From Stappia sp. (lineage in GTDB: Bacteria > Pseudomonadota > Alphaproteobacteria > Rhizobiales > Stappiaceae), in contig PBLF01000017.1 of the NCBI GenBank assembly GCA_002722295.1, positions 51,467 to 84,848 on the forward strand: a stretch of DNA of 33,382 bases. Direction: 5' to 3'. A program made the translations under genes and the position numbers. Below the pieces are notes generated by a model. It was not told where the DNA came from. It did no database searches and worked only from the letters and a program-made list of their open reading frames with translations. This document shows positions 8,478 through 15,678 of the stretch, piece after piece; position 1 is the first letter of the stretch, and each line of letters opens with the position of its first letter.

Positions 8478-8992
8478 GGCAGGATGCTCCGGCGCGCGCG
8501 CCAGGCGTCGTGTTGCTCGCGCGTATAGAGGCGCGGTTCCACACCGGCGGTCAGCCGGTTGTGGACGTGCCGCCAATAGGCCGGCGCGGCGTCTGCCGCG
8601 TCGAGACCGAGCGCCTCGATCGCGTCGATGAGCTGAAGCACGCGCTCGACCTTCGGCCAGCCGTGGAGCTTGAGCAGGAGATCGCCGCCTGGCCGCACGA
8701 ATGGCAGCGTCTGGAACGGTTCGCCGCGTCCGATGGCGCGCAGGATGTCGATACGCGACACGATGGTCCCGTAGTCGTTGGACGCCCAGCGGACGAAGGC
8801 GAAGATGCTGTGTGGCGCGAAGCCGACGACGCGGCTGCGCCGGTCGATCGTCCGCTGGTAGATCGGCCGGCCGAAGCGGATGCGGTGCTCGATCCGGCCT
8901 TCTTCCCAGGTCAGGTGAACCAGCGTCGTGAACGGCGGCGCGTCGTTCGGCAGCGCGTGGCCGCCCATGCGGCCGTGCTCGAAGCCGGTCAT
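8474..8992 (-). CDS. DUF2840 family protein
   Basis: This 172-residue protein is a DUF2840 member, a family found almost only beside traF and parA in conjugative elements of Alpha- and Betaproteobacteria. Recognisable parts are LVHLTWEEGRIEHRIRFGRP near residue 30, a VVGFAPHSIFAFVRWASNDYGT block and LPFVRPGGDLLLKLHGWPKVERVLQLID. There is no signal peptide, no transmembrane segment and no catalytic motif that I recognise. Its start overlaps the RHH gene stop and its stop overlaps the traF start, both as ATGA, so it is made together with them. Function is unknown. Confidence 0.88.
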   Translation of the reverse strand: MTGFEHGRMGGHALPNDAPPFTTLVHLTWEEGRIEHRIRFGRPIYQRTIDRRSRVVGFAPHSIFAFVRWASNDYGTIVSRIDILRAIGRGEPFQTLPFVRPGGDLLLKLHGWPKVERVLQLIDAIEALGLDAADAAPAYWRHVHNRLTAGVEPRLYTREQHDAWRARRSILP

Positions 8993-9243
8993 GGCGTGCC
9001 TCCATCGGTCGGTGGGAACTCACGCGCGAGGAGATCGCGCAGCATGTCGGCGACGGTGACGCCGCGCTGGAAGGCCGCGATCTTGATGCGGCCGCGCAGC
9101 GCCGGCGTGATGTCCACGGTCAGCCGCGCCGAAAAGGCGGCGGCGGCATCCGTGCGCTGCGGCGGCGCGTCGCCGGCCTTGATCCAGCTATCGGGATCGG
9201 CCGGGCGCGTGGCGAAGCCGCGCTTGTCCGTGCTGGCCGTCAT
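8989..9243 (-). CDS. Small ribbon-helix-helix protein near parA (possible ParG-like partner)
   Basis: This 84-residue protein has a disordered N-terminal 35 residues followed by a ribbon-helix-helix: strand ARLTVDITPAL, helix RGRIKIAAFQRG, turn, and helix VADMLRDLLAREF. That layout resembles ParG or Omega partition proteins, which bind a centromere and partner a ParA ATPase. A parA gene is two genes upstream in the same tightly coupled operon, so a role as its DNA-binding partner is plausible. The start overlaps the methyltransferase stop and the stop overlaps the DUF2840 start. An alternative is a simple operon repressor. Homologues at this position are sometimes loosely labelled ParB. Confidence 0.8.
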   Translation of the reverse strand: MTASTDKRGFATRPADPDSWIKAGDAPPQRTDAAAAFSARLTVDITPALRGRIKIAAFQRGVTVADMLRDLLAREFPPTDGGTP

Positions 9244-9998
9244 GACGGGCCTCCGTCATGGAATGGCAGGACGGTGGCGATGCGGTCGCGGGCGCGGTCG
9301 GCCATCGTCGGGTCGATCTCGCAGCCGATATAGCGACGGCCGGAGAGCCGGCAGGCTTCGCCAGCCGCGCCGGAGCCCGCGAGCCAATCGCCGACAAGAC
9401 CACCGGGCGGGCAGCTCGTGCGGATGAGGATTTCGAGAAGCGCGGATGGCTTCTCGGTCGGGTGGATGGCGCGGCCGTGGCAGTTGCGCAGGTAGATGAC
9501 CGAGCGCATGAGGCGTGGCCCGCCGTCCTGGCTGACATAGTGGCCGGCGTCGATCTGGCCGGTATGGGGCGGGCACTGCTTGCGCCGCACGGTGCGCGCG
9601 GTCGCGTCGGGCGTCGTCTGCGGGTCGTTGTAGATGTCGCGCCAGGGCGTCCCGGTCGGATAGAACTGGACGGCCAGCTCGTGGACCCGTTTGAAGCGGT
9701 CGGCATGAAAGCTCGTACCGTTCTGCTTCTCCCAGACGATCTCCTGGGCGAGCCGCAAGCCGGCGTCGGTGAAGCGGTCGGCGATCGCCATGAAGCTCCG
9801 CAGCGAGCCGAAGACCCACATCGAGCCGGTCGGCGCAAGCGCGGCGCGCGCGAGTGTCAACCAGCCTTCGACCCGACGATCCCAGGCGAGCGATGTGTCG
9901 CCGTAAGGGGGATCGGCGAGGATCATGTCGTAGGGACCGTGCGCCGGCATGCGATCGCGGCAGTCGCCGGTCAGTATGATCTCGGGGAGAACCGTCAT
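9240..9998 (-). CDS. DNA methyltransferase (beta class, DPPY motif)
   Basis: This 252-residue protein is an orphan DNA methyltransferase, probably N6-adenine. The catalytic motif IV is DPPYGD at residues 29-34, and the SAM-binding motif I comes later (WLAGSG, residues 205-210), which is the circular order of class beta enzymes. The IHPTEKP motif at 179-185 is typical. Motif I reads DWLAGSG where most relatives have DPF or DFF before AGSG, but the GxG loop is kept. No restriction nuclease is adjacent. In an ICE such an enzyme may protect incoming DNA or mark element DNA. It lies between parA and the RHH gene with ATGA overlaps on both sides. Confidence 0.93.
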   Translation of the reverse strand: MTVLPEIILTGDCRDRMPAHGPYDMILADPPYGDTSLAWDRRVEGWLTLARAALAPTGSMWVFGSLRSFMAIADRFTDAGLRLAQEIVWEKQNGTSFHADRFKRVHELAVQFYPTGTPWRDIYNDPQTTPDATARTVRRKQCPPHTGQIDAGHYVSQDGGPRLMRSVIYLRNCHGRAIHPTEKPSALLEILIRTSCPPGGLVGDWLAGSGAAGEACRLSGRRYIGCEIDPTMADRARDRIATVLPFHDGGPS

Positions 9999-10648
9999 GG
10001 CGCGGTCCTCCTGATGCCGAGGCGTACGATCTCGGCCACCAGCGCGGCGATTTCGCGCGCGGCGGGGGACTGGCGGTCAATGTCCGAGGCGAGCCGTCCG
10101 GTCTGCGCGGCGTCGGCGAAGACGATGCGCTGGCCGACCGTGGCGGTGAGCAGGGGCGGATCGTGATCGGCCAGCGTCTCGGCCGTCTCGCGGGCGATGA
10201 CGGTGCGCGCGCCGCAACGGTTGAGGACGAAGCGGGCGGCGAGCTGCGGCCGGTAGATGCGCGCTTCGGCCAGAAGCGCCAGCATCTCGGCGGACGCCCA
10301 TCCGTCGAACGGCGACGGTTGCACGGGGATCAGCACGAGGTCGGCGGCGAGCAGCGCCGAGCGCATGAGGCCGGCGACGCGCGGCGGGCCGTCTATGACG
10401 ACGTGATCGACGTCGCGGGCGATCTCGGGCGCTTCACGATGCAAGGTGTCCCGCGCCAGGCCGACGACGCCGAACAGGCGCGGCAGTCCCTCGCGCGAGC
10501 GTTGCTGCGACCAGTCGAGCGCCGAGCCTTGCGGGTCGGCGTCGATGAGGGTGACGCGGCTTCCGCGCATTGCCAGCTCGCCGGCGAGATGGAGCGCGAG
10601 CGTTGTCTTGCCGACCCCGCCTTTCTGATTGAGCAGAGCGACGATCAT
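9995..10648 (-). CDS. parA: ParA-family partition ATPase
   Basis: This 217-residue protein is a short plasmid-type ParA without an N-terminal HTH domain. The deviant Walker A motif QKGGVGKTTLALHLA spans residues 8-22, followed by VTLIDADPQGSALDWSQQR (Walker A' region) and VDHVVIDGPPRV (Walker B). Such ATPases move DNA with a DNA-binding partner, for segregation of replicating or excised element DNA. It overlaps repA upstream and the methyltransferase downstream by ATGA. The partner is probably the small RHH protein in the same operon, while the large ParB-like protein at 26.6-28.8 kb belongs to a different block. Confidence 0.95.
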   Translation of the reverse strand: MIVALLNQKGGVGKTTLALHLAGELAMRGSRVTLIDADPQGSALDWSQQRSREGLPRLFGVVGLARDTLHREAPEIARDVDHVVIDGPPRVAGLMRSALLAADLVLIPVQPSPFDGWASAEMLALLAEARIYRPQLAARFVLNRCGARTVIARETAETLADHDPPLLTATVGQRIVFADAAQTGRLASDIDRQSPAAREIAALVAEIVRLGIRRTAP

Positions 10649-11814
10649 CGGCGTTCTCCCTGCCCATCGAGGGGGAGCCGAGGGGCGACGGTGTCGGCGC
10701 GGTCGGATGCCGTTGGTGGATTCGGAGTGGAGGAGCTCCGTGGCGCGCTTTTCTTCGAGGCTACGCTGAGGCTTCGGGCCGTGTCGCGGATGAGGTTTTC
10801 CACATCGCGCGCGCGCCCAATAAAGTTAGTATTATTGTTAGACTCTAAGTTAAGGCCGGGAATCGTCGTGTCGGGCCAAAGCGTTAGCTGGTGCTTCTGC
10901 GTGTGATCTCCCGAAGGGGTTGCGTGTGATCTCCCGACGGTGCGTGCGTGTGATCTCCCGATTGCGTCCACAGCACTATCCACAGGCCCGGCCGATGACG
11001 GCGCGGGCAGGAAGCGGAGCATTTCGCGGCGGCCGTCGCGCTCGATGCCGAGGCGATAGCCCGGCAGCGGCTGGCGCTCGGCGATGCGGCGGATCTGGAG
11101 CGCGAAGTCGGAGACGCGCGCGAGGCTGCCGGATTTCTCATGCAGGTGGTGGAGGTCGAACACCCAGCCCTGCGCCTGGCGGCCCGCGTGCTTGCGGGCG
11201 ACGCGGTAGAGCCAGCGTTCGATGCCGCCCTTCAGCCGGAAATAGGCTGGGTCGATGGCGAGGACGAGGGAGCGGTCGACGACGCCGCGATAGAACCAAT
11301 CGGGCAGGACCAGCTCCATGCCCTCGACCCGGCCATCGAGGCGGGTGAGTTCCTCCCACTCGTTGACCCAGGAGAATTGGTGCCGCCGCCAATGGTCGCC
11401 ATTGCGGATGGTCGTGCGGATCGAGGTCGATTGCAGCCGGGTCAACGCGGCCTTGAGCAGCTTGTAGTCGCTTGCCCCGGTCTCGCGGCCGATGGCCGTG
11501 AGGAGGTGATAGGGCGTGAAGCGCAGAAAGCGCGAGGTCGCAAGACCGACGTTCTCGGCCTCGACGATCTGGCCGGCGGCCCAGATCAGGATGTCCGCGT
11601 CCCAGATGGTGGCCATGCCATGCTCGGGGACGGCGAAGACCTCGACCCGAACGGCGCCGGCTTCGTAGAGGATCGGCACGGTGCGGCGGGATTTCGCCAG
11701 CGAGAAGAAGGGGCGCTCCATGAGGTCGCGTTGATCTCGCGGGCTGGCGCCGCCGGTGGCGATGACGAACGGGTCAAGGCGCGTGCGCTCGGAGCTGAGA
11801 AGGCGTCGGGACAT
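10645..11814 (-). CDS. repA: Plasmid-type replication initiator (RepA/RPA family)
   Basis: This 389-residue protein matches replication initiator protein A found in alphaproteobacterial plasmids and ICEs. The conserved body covers about residues 1-270, with MERPFFSLAKSRRTVPILYE near the N-terminus and GGIERWLYRVARKHAG near 210. A TTG start at 11829 would overlap the HTH stop (TTGA), but the ATG at 11814 has a GAGGG ribosome site eight bases upstream and is preferred. Residues about 285-305 (repeated GRSHA and SGDHTQ) are encoded by three DNA iterons. The last 90 residues are low in complexity and poorly constrained. It heads the rep-par-tra operon, so the element may replicate after excision. 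Confidence 0.92.
   Translation of the reverse strand: MSRRLLSSERTRLDPFVIATGGASPRDQRDLMERPFFSLAKSRRTVPILYEAGAVRVEVFAVPEHGMATIWDADILIWAAGQIVEAENVGLATSRFLRFTPYHLLTAIGRETGASDYKLLKAALTRLQSTSIRTTIRNGDHWRRHQFSWVNEWEELTRLDGRVEGMELVLPDWFYRGVVDRSLVLAIDPAYFRLKGGIERWLYRVARKHAGRQAQGWVFDLHHLHEKSGSLARVSDFALQIRRIAERQPLPGYRLGIERDGRREMLRFLPAPSSAGPVDSAVDAIGRSHARTVGRSHATPSGDHTQKHQLTLWPDTTIPGLNLESNNNTNFIGRARDVENLIRDTARSLSVASKKSAPRSSSTPNPPTASDRADTVAPRLPLDGQGERR
10818..10984. other. Probable replication origin (iterons, DnaA box, AT-rich patch) inside repA
   Basis: Three exact copies of the 17-mer TGCGTGTGATCTCCCGA lie at 10898-10914, 10921-10937 and 10945-10961, spaced 23 and 24 bases start to start, about two helical turns. 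A DnaA-box-like CTATCCACA (one mismatch to TTATCCACA) is at 10976-10984. On the other side, 10818-10858 is strikingly AT-rich inside a GC-rich gene. Iterons, DnaA box and AT-rich unwinding zone are the standard parts of an iteron-type origin. All of them lie in the poorly conserved 3' part of the repA coding sequence. The repeats are observed; origin activity is inferred. Confidence 0.7.
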
Positions 11815-11825
11815 TGGTGACGCCC

Positions 11826-12107
11826 TCAACGCGTCGAGCGACCGGGCGCGGGATAGTGCTGCCTGTTGCCCGGCAGGGCGGGCAGCACGCTGCCGCGCGG
11901 ATCGGAGGTCGAGGCGACGGTGCCGCGCTCGGCCCAGGCTTCGAGTTCGTCGATCGCATAGACGACGCGGCCGCCAAGCTTGCGGAATAGTGGTCCGGTG
12001 CCATAGGTCCGGTGCTTTTCCAGCGTGCGGGGCGAGAGGCCGAGAAAGTCTGCGGCTTCCCTCGTGCGCAGAAAGCGCGGGGGCAGGAGAGCGGGGTTGG
12101 GGTACAT
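11826..12107 (-). CDS. Helix-turn-helix regulator (MerR/AlpA-like HTH_17)
   Basis: This 93-residue protein carries a winged-helix DNA-binding domain of the AlpA/excisionase type: FLRTREAADFLGLSPRTLEKHR at about 12-33, then GPLFRKLGGRVVYAIDELEAWAERG. The C-terminal 30 residues are rich in proline and serine. A GGAGG lies seven bases before the ATG. It is immediately upstream of repA (11 bases) and is the first gene of the rep-par-tra operon, so it probably regulates that operon's promoter. In other ICEs similar proteins act as recombination directionality factors, which remains possible here, although no integrase is in view. Confidence 0.88.
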   Translation of the reverse strand: MYPNPALLPPRFLRTREAADFLGLSPRTLEKHRTYGTGPLFRKLGGRVVYAIDELEAWAERGTVASTSDPRGSVLPALPGNRQHYPAPGRSTR

Positions 12108-12241
12108 GGATGCCTCCGTGGCTCTGGGGGATGCCGCTCGGGGGAGCGGCGGTCAGGGGTCACGGTGGCGAAGAAGCGAGGCGCAGGGAGTGGGGGAAAC
12201 TAGGGGGTGTTAAATATCCCCACCCTGGCCAGGAGTAGTGG
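12108..12241 (-). promoter_or_regulatory. Probable control region of the HTH-repA-parA-tra operon
   Basis: This 134-base gap precedes the HTH gene. It holds a GGGTG/CACCC inverted repeat (12205-12209 and 12221-12225) around an AT-rich TTAAATAT centre that could contain the promoter -10 or an operator. Closer to the gene is a perfect hairpin: GCCGCTC at 12133-12139, loop of four, GAGCGGC at 12144-12150. No convincing -35 box was found. The assignment rests on position and symmetry. Confidence 0.45.
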
Positions 12242-13013
12242 TCAGGGGCGGCGGCGGAAGCGCAGAAGCTTGAGATAACCGCCGGCGATCATGGCGGTGC
12301 CGTCACGGATGAGATCTCGCACCGTGTCGCGGAGCGGTGAGCTTTGCCAGTGCTCTTCGGCGATGCGTTCGACGCCGAACAGGACCTGTGCGATTTCGCG
12401 CTGGCTGGCGCGATGCTGGCGGGCGTCGACAGCGCGCAACATCACCTTGAGGCGTCGTCGTTGCTGGGCGGTCATGCGCTGATCGGGCGGAACGCGGTAG
12501 CCGGCCAGGTGACGCAGCAGGCGATCGAGGGCGGCGACGCGATCGAGACCGTCGCGGTCGAGCGCGATAGCAACCGATATCGGATCGTCGGGCCGAATCG
12601 CGGGATCGGCGACCAGGTGCAGACCAGCACCGATCTCGCGCAGGAGGAGATGGAGTTCGTCTGGCGTGATCCTCTTCTCACCGGCAAGGAAGGCGCGCAG
12701 GGTGACGGCTCCCTCCCGGGCGGGCGCCAAGTTGCCCGCCAGCCGCAGAATAGCGGTGTCGGCGGTCTCACTCCAGAAGATCGGTTGGTCGCCTGCCGTC
12801 AGACGTGGCCGGGCCGCGAAATCGCAACCCCCAGCGGCTCTCCATCGTTTCGGGGAGCGGCTTGCCAAGGCGGTCTGCACGCCGCAGTTCACGATAGTCT
12901 TGCTGATAGTCGCCGTTCCGGCGCAGACACTCCCAGGCGAGATGATCGACGCCTGCCTCGTCCATGAACCGATAAGCGGACTCTACCCGCCAGCGCGACG
13001 TGTCGGGTCTCAT
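12242..13013 (-). pseudogene. DUF2285-family regulator-like gene, frameshifted
   Basis: Two overlapping reading frames together make one expected protein of about 257 residues. The N-terminal part (13013 down to about 12832, MRPDTSRWRVESAYRFMDEA to RWGLRF) is the small DUF6499-like domain. The C-terminal part (about 12830 down to 12242, AARPRLTAGDQPIFWSE to LLRFRRRP) is the DUF2285 domain in the neighbouring frame. Reading through frame one gives a stop at 12768 after a nonsense tail; reading frame two upstream gives an unrelated N-terminus. One extra base between 12814 and 12832, for instance in the run of five C at 12828-12832 or next to the TTTCGCGG sequence, explains the break. It may be a real mutation, a sequencing error or a slippage site. 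Confidence 0.75.
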
Positions 13014-13138
13014 GATATTCCTCCCAGGCTACGAACGCAGGTCAAACGGGAAGATGATCCGGCCGGGTTGCGCGCCGCGGAAGTGCCTCAGGCCGCAAAC
13101 CGCCTTGCCTTGTCAGCAATGCGATGGGCTACGGGACT

Positions 13139-13402
13139 TCAGTTCGGGCGGCCGAGGCGCAGGATCTTGTAGCCGTGTTCGGTCATCCAGTGGGCGCGGG
13201 CGAGGTGTGTATCGTGTATCCGGCGCGCGCGCTCGGGCTCGGTGTCGGGGTCGATGCCGAACAGGATTTCGACGGCTTCCTGCCAGTCAGCACCGTCCGC
13301 CTCGGCATCGAGCAGACGACAATAGAGTTTCACATGCATGCGGTCGTAATCGGTGAGAAAATCGCCGTTGGGTGCTTCATCACGAAAGGATAGCGTCGCC
13401 AT
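13139..13402 (-). CDS. Small DUF2285 family protein
   Basis: This 87-residue protein matches the short form of DUF2285: LTDYDRMHVKLYCRLLDAEADGA, then AVEILFGIDPDTEPERARRIHDTHLARAHWMTEHGYKILR. Such proteins are a frequent part of alphaproteobacterial ICEs, near repA and HTH regulators, and are thought to bind DNA or regulators, though their role is not firmly known to me. The ATG at 13402 starts at the usual position. It lies 125 bases upstream of the frameshifted larger DUF2285 gene on the same strand, so the intact small paralogue might partly compensate for loss of the larger one. Confidence 0.85.
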   Translation of the reverse strand: MATLSFRDEAPNGDFLTDYDRMHVKLYCRLLDAEADGADWQEAVEILFGIDPDTEPERARRIHDTHLARAHWMTEHGYKILRLGRPN

Positions 13403-13530
13403 TGCGCTCTTTCCCCAATTGCGACGTCTGGTACGATGGCGCGCACAATATCACAATGACGTGATTGGTAAACGACGATTCACCATAACGCGCACGCATG
13501 CGGCATCGCGTCCGGTTTGGGGACATGGCG

Positions 13531-13776
13531 TCAGCGACGCACAGTGTTTGGGACATCCAGCATCACTCCGATATGCCGGTCGGAATTGATGAAGACAATG
13601 CCTGCCGCTTCCAACGCCCTGCGAACCCTGTCGGCAGTACTCTCGAAGACGCGCTCCCCATTGACCGACTCCATGCGCTTGAGCGCGGTCAGCGATACGG
13701 TGGCCCTGTCTGCGAGCGTCTCCTGTGTCCAACCCAGCAATGCGCGCGCGGCCCGAGTTTGATGGGCGGTGATCAT
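13531..13776 (-). CDS. XRE-family helix-turn-helix regulator
   Basis: This 81-residue protein is almost entirely one Cro/C1-type HTH domain: RAARALLGWTQETLADRATVSLTALKRMES at about 8-37, followed by DRVRRALEAAGIVFI, the usual dimerisation end in small alphaproteobacterial regulators. The ATG at 13776 is preceded by GGAGGTGATC, a nearly perfect match to the 16S anti-Shine-Dalgarno, implying strong translation. A 25-bp palindrome 38 bases upstream of the start is the probable operator. The gene is divergent from the I78-like gene and may control it and itself. No effector domain is present. Confidence 0.9.
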   Translation of the reverse strand: MITAHQTRAARALLGWTQETLADRATVSLTALKRMESVNGERVFESTADRVRRALEAAGIVFINSDRHIGVMLDVPNTVRR

Positions 13777-13814
13777 ACAAGATCACCTCCCACCGGCACT
13801 GAGTCTCGCGCCAG

Positions 13815-13839
13815 AACTACGACTATAATAGCCGTAGTT
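13815..13839. promoter_or_regulatory. Palindromic operator between the XRE regulator and the I78-like gene
   Basis: The 25-bp sequence at 13815-13839 has two 12-base arms (AACTACGACTAT and ATAGCCGTAGTT) around a single central base, with only one mismatched pair. It contains a perfect TATAAT at 13823-13828 on the plus strand and TATAGT on the minus strand, so it may overlap -10 elements of promoters in both directions. No good -35 box was found. A XRE dimer is the obvious candidate to bind here. Confidence 0.65.
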
Positions 13840-14116
13840 TACAAAAGAATCGAGCCATAATCGCTCGCTGAGGCAATCATGCGAGCGTAAGAGACATCGA
13901 GTGATTCGGCTCGCCGAGCGCCGCGCCGATGGTGGCCCGGCATCACTCCTTACGAGGCGAAGGGGGCCAGTTCATCGACGTTGGTCCCGTGATGATTGCT
14001 GTCCGCCACAACTCGCCTGTCCAGCCGTCTTGTTGCCGCCTTCACGGGATAGACTGTCGTTTGACGATCAAAACCGGACGCTGGGAATCCCCAACAATAG
14101 TGCGAGAGTATCTCAA

Positions 14117-14557
14117 TTGCAGTTTGTCGCCGCTCTCTTCGCCATCTTCTTTATGACTGTGGTTGCGGCGTCGGGAGTCGCCTTGTCCCAGGGGACAACC
14201 ACGACGCCGGCTCAGCTATCTGAACCGAAGGTGATTATGGAAGCCGATCCGTTGCCGCCTTTCACCTATTGGGCGCCGGAGAATTCGACGATCCACAATC
14301 ATCCACGCCTTCCCGGCGTCTGGATCGCTGAGACGGCGGATGGTCCGCGGATCTATTATTTTGGAGACGGGTGCCGAGCCTCGGAGTTTCAGGGCTTTAT
14401 CGGCAAACAGCTTGATGCGCTCCCTGAAAGGCCGGCTGACGCAACATGGCGGACGGCATGCTCGATATGCGCGGTAACGTCGGATCTCGGCCGTGAACGG
14501 ATGAACGTTTTCTACGACGATGATTCACGCAAGATCACATCGATCTCCTGCGGGTAG
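14117..14557 (+). CDS. Probable secreted or periplasmic I78-type protease inhibitor-like protein
   Basis: The C-terminal half matches the pattern of peptidase inhibitor family I78: a cysteine followed by a Q-x-x-IGK segment (GCRASEFQGFIGKQLDALPE) and the terminal block RMNVFYDDDSRKITSISCG, which resembles the RLNVELD-x-x-G-x-I-x-x-x-x-CG end of that family. A hydrophobic segment (LQFVAALFAIFFMTVVAASGVALS) precedes it and looks like a signal peptide. The start is uncertain: TTG at 14117 keeps the whole hydrophobic segment, ATG at 14153 leaves a very short one, and GTG at 13901 would add an unconvincing arginine-rich leader. It is on the plus strand, divergent from the XRE regulator, and is probably cargo. 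Confidence 0.6.
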   Translation: MQFVAALFAIFFMTVVAASGVALSQGTTTTPAQLSEPKVIMEADPLPPFTYWAPENSTIHNHPRLPGVWIAETADGPRIYYFGDGCRASEFQGFIGKQLDALPERPADATWRTACSICAVTSDLGRERMNVFYDDDSRKITSISCG

Positions 14558-14590
14558 AGCTGAGTAAATATGCGGAAAAACATGAGGGAA

Positions 14591-14614
14591 ACCCGGCGGC
14601 TTGCGCCGCCGGGT
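14591..14614 (-). terminator. ssb terminator hairpin
   Basis: A perfect 10-bp stem (ACCCGGCGGC at 14591-14600 and GCCGCCGGGT at 14605-14614) with a four-base loop lies 15 bases beyond the ssb stop. On the minus strand it ends in GGGTTTCCC, a short T run. It also lies 33 bases after the I78-like gene, which runs the other way, so it separates converging genes. A nearly identical hairpin follows the decayed ssb copy at 15679-15700. Confidence 0.75.
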
Positions 14615-14628
14615 CCCACTTCTTCCGG

Positions 14629-15033
14629 TCAAAACGGTATTTCGTCGTCGTAGTCGGGCTGTTTGCCGTCGTTGTTTTCAGTCTGCTTCGCCCGGCTCAG
14701 GAAATCGACCGTCTCGGCGATGATCTCGCACCCATAGCGGTCGTTGCCCTGCTGGTCCTTCCACTTCGTGTAGTGGATGCGCCCGCGAACCAGAACCTTC
14801 ATGCCTTTCTCGCAGTATTGCTGGACCGTCTTGCCGAGGCCGTTGAAGCAGGTGATCCGGTGCCATTCGGTATCCTGAACCCGGTAGCCGTTTTCGTCGC
14901 GGACAACCTTGCCGTCCGAGTAGCGGGGGCGCGAAGTGGCCAGGGTGAAGTGGGTGATGCTGGTGCCGCCCTGGGTGGTGCGGGTTTCAGGGTCCTGACC
15001 GATGTTGCCGGCGAGAATGACGATGTTCTGCAT
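14629..15033 (-). CDS. ssb: Single-stranded DNA-binding protein
   Basis: This 134-residue protein is an OB-fold SSB of the plasmid or ICE type. It begins MQNIVILAGNIGQDPETRTT, carries the conserved WHRITCFNGLGKTVQQYCEKG core and VRGRIHYTKWKDQQGNDRYG, and ends in DYDDEIPF, the acidic tip that binds partner proteins. It coats single-stranded DNA during transfer and replication. The ATG at 15033 has a GGAG box upstream; longer in-frame extensions run through a structured leader. It is a separate transcription unit with its own terminator. A degraded inverted copy lies immediately to the right. Confidence 0.96.
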   Translation of the reverse strand: MQNIVILAGNIGQDPETRTTQGGTSITHFTLATSRPRYSDGKVVRDENGYRVQDTEWHRITCFNGLGKTVQQYCEKGMKVLVRGRIHYTKWKDQQGNDRYGCEIIAETVDFLSRAKQTENNDGKQPDYDDEIPF

Positions 15034-15160
15034 TTTCAAGTCTCCGTTGCTTCTCGGAGGGACCATCCCTCCGACGAGACCCGGCCAAGGCCGGCGGGAG
15101 ACGCCTGCAACTGCCTGCTCGCTGGCAGCTCGCCCATAAGGCCCGGAGTGGAGCGGGCAG
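15034..15160 (-). promoter_or_regulatory. Structured 5' leader of ssb (UGG-loop hairpin)
   Basis: A perfect 9-bp hairpin (TCGGAGGGA at 15054-15062, TCCCTCCGA at 15066-15074) with loop CCA on the plus strand, so UGG in the transcript, lies 20 bases before the ssb start. Upstream is a second short GGCC-rich hairpin near 15080-15095. The same hairpin design with a different stem sequence precedes the 54-residue gene at 25845. The stem is observed; a regulatory role is inferred. Confidence 0.55.
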
Positions 15161-15281
15161 CCGCGCTTGCGCGGCAACACGGTCCGGAGCCGCGTGGGTT
15201 GCGGCCGGAAACCGCACGGACTTAGGGGATCAGTCAGTCGGAGGGAGGTCGCCACTGAGACGAATACGAACCGAGACGCAC

Positions 15282-15670
15282 AGCAGAACCATCCTTGCCG
15301 TCAACAGCGAACCGTCTGGTCCGCTCATCACCCACGGATGGCGGGACATGGCTGCCGTTCTTCTCTTCAAGCCACCCGCGTCTGTGCGAGTGGACGCTGG
15401 CCGGGAAGAAACCAGACAGGCTCATCGGGTTAAGAGGTATGGCATCGCACCGCATTCGCTTGAATAGTGGAGGGACCGGTCAGGTAGAGTTGGGAAAGGT
15501 GATGAAGGTGATCGTGGGCCGCATTCATCGCTATGTGCACCGGCACCCAGGCAATGATCGCTACGGGTGCGAGAGGTATCCCGTGTCCGAGCCTCCACGG
15601 TCGGATGAAGCAGGCCGGAAGCGACTGCATGGCAGCAGAACTGACGTCACATGCCTGTTTTTGGCAGGAA
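15282..15670 (+). pseudogene. Decayed second ssb copy, inverted relative to the intact one
   Basis: The plus strand here aligns with the intact ssb on the minus strand from leader to terminator. The best block encodes MKVIVGRIH and GNDRYGCE (15502-15573), matching MKVLVRGRIH and GNDRYGCE of SSB. Across GNDRYG the DNA differs at three bases, all at third codon positions. The leader (TCGGAGGGA near 15237) and the terminator are also matched. The equivalent of the start codon is destroyed (AGCAGAAC instead of ATGCAGAAC at about 15282), the frame is broken and the OB-fold core is lost. It therefore cannot encode SSB. The silent differences suggest that it diverged as a working gene before decay, perhaps as the ssb of an older element. 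Confidence 0.7.
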
Positions 15671-15678
15671 AGACGGAA

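Noticed and set aside
10898..10961. Iterons as a coding tandem repeat only
   Set aside because: The spacings of 23 and 24 bases break the reading frame between copies, so selection on DNA explains them better than a peptide repeat.
11815..11829. TTG start for repA overlapping the HTH stop
   Set aside because: It would fit the overlap pattern of the operon, but has no Shine-Dalgarno sequence, while ATG 11814 does.
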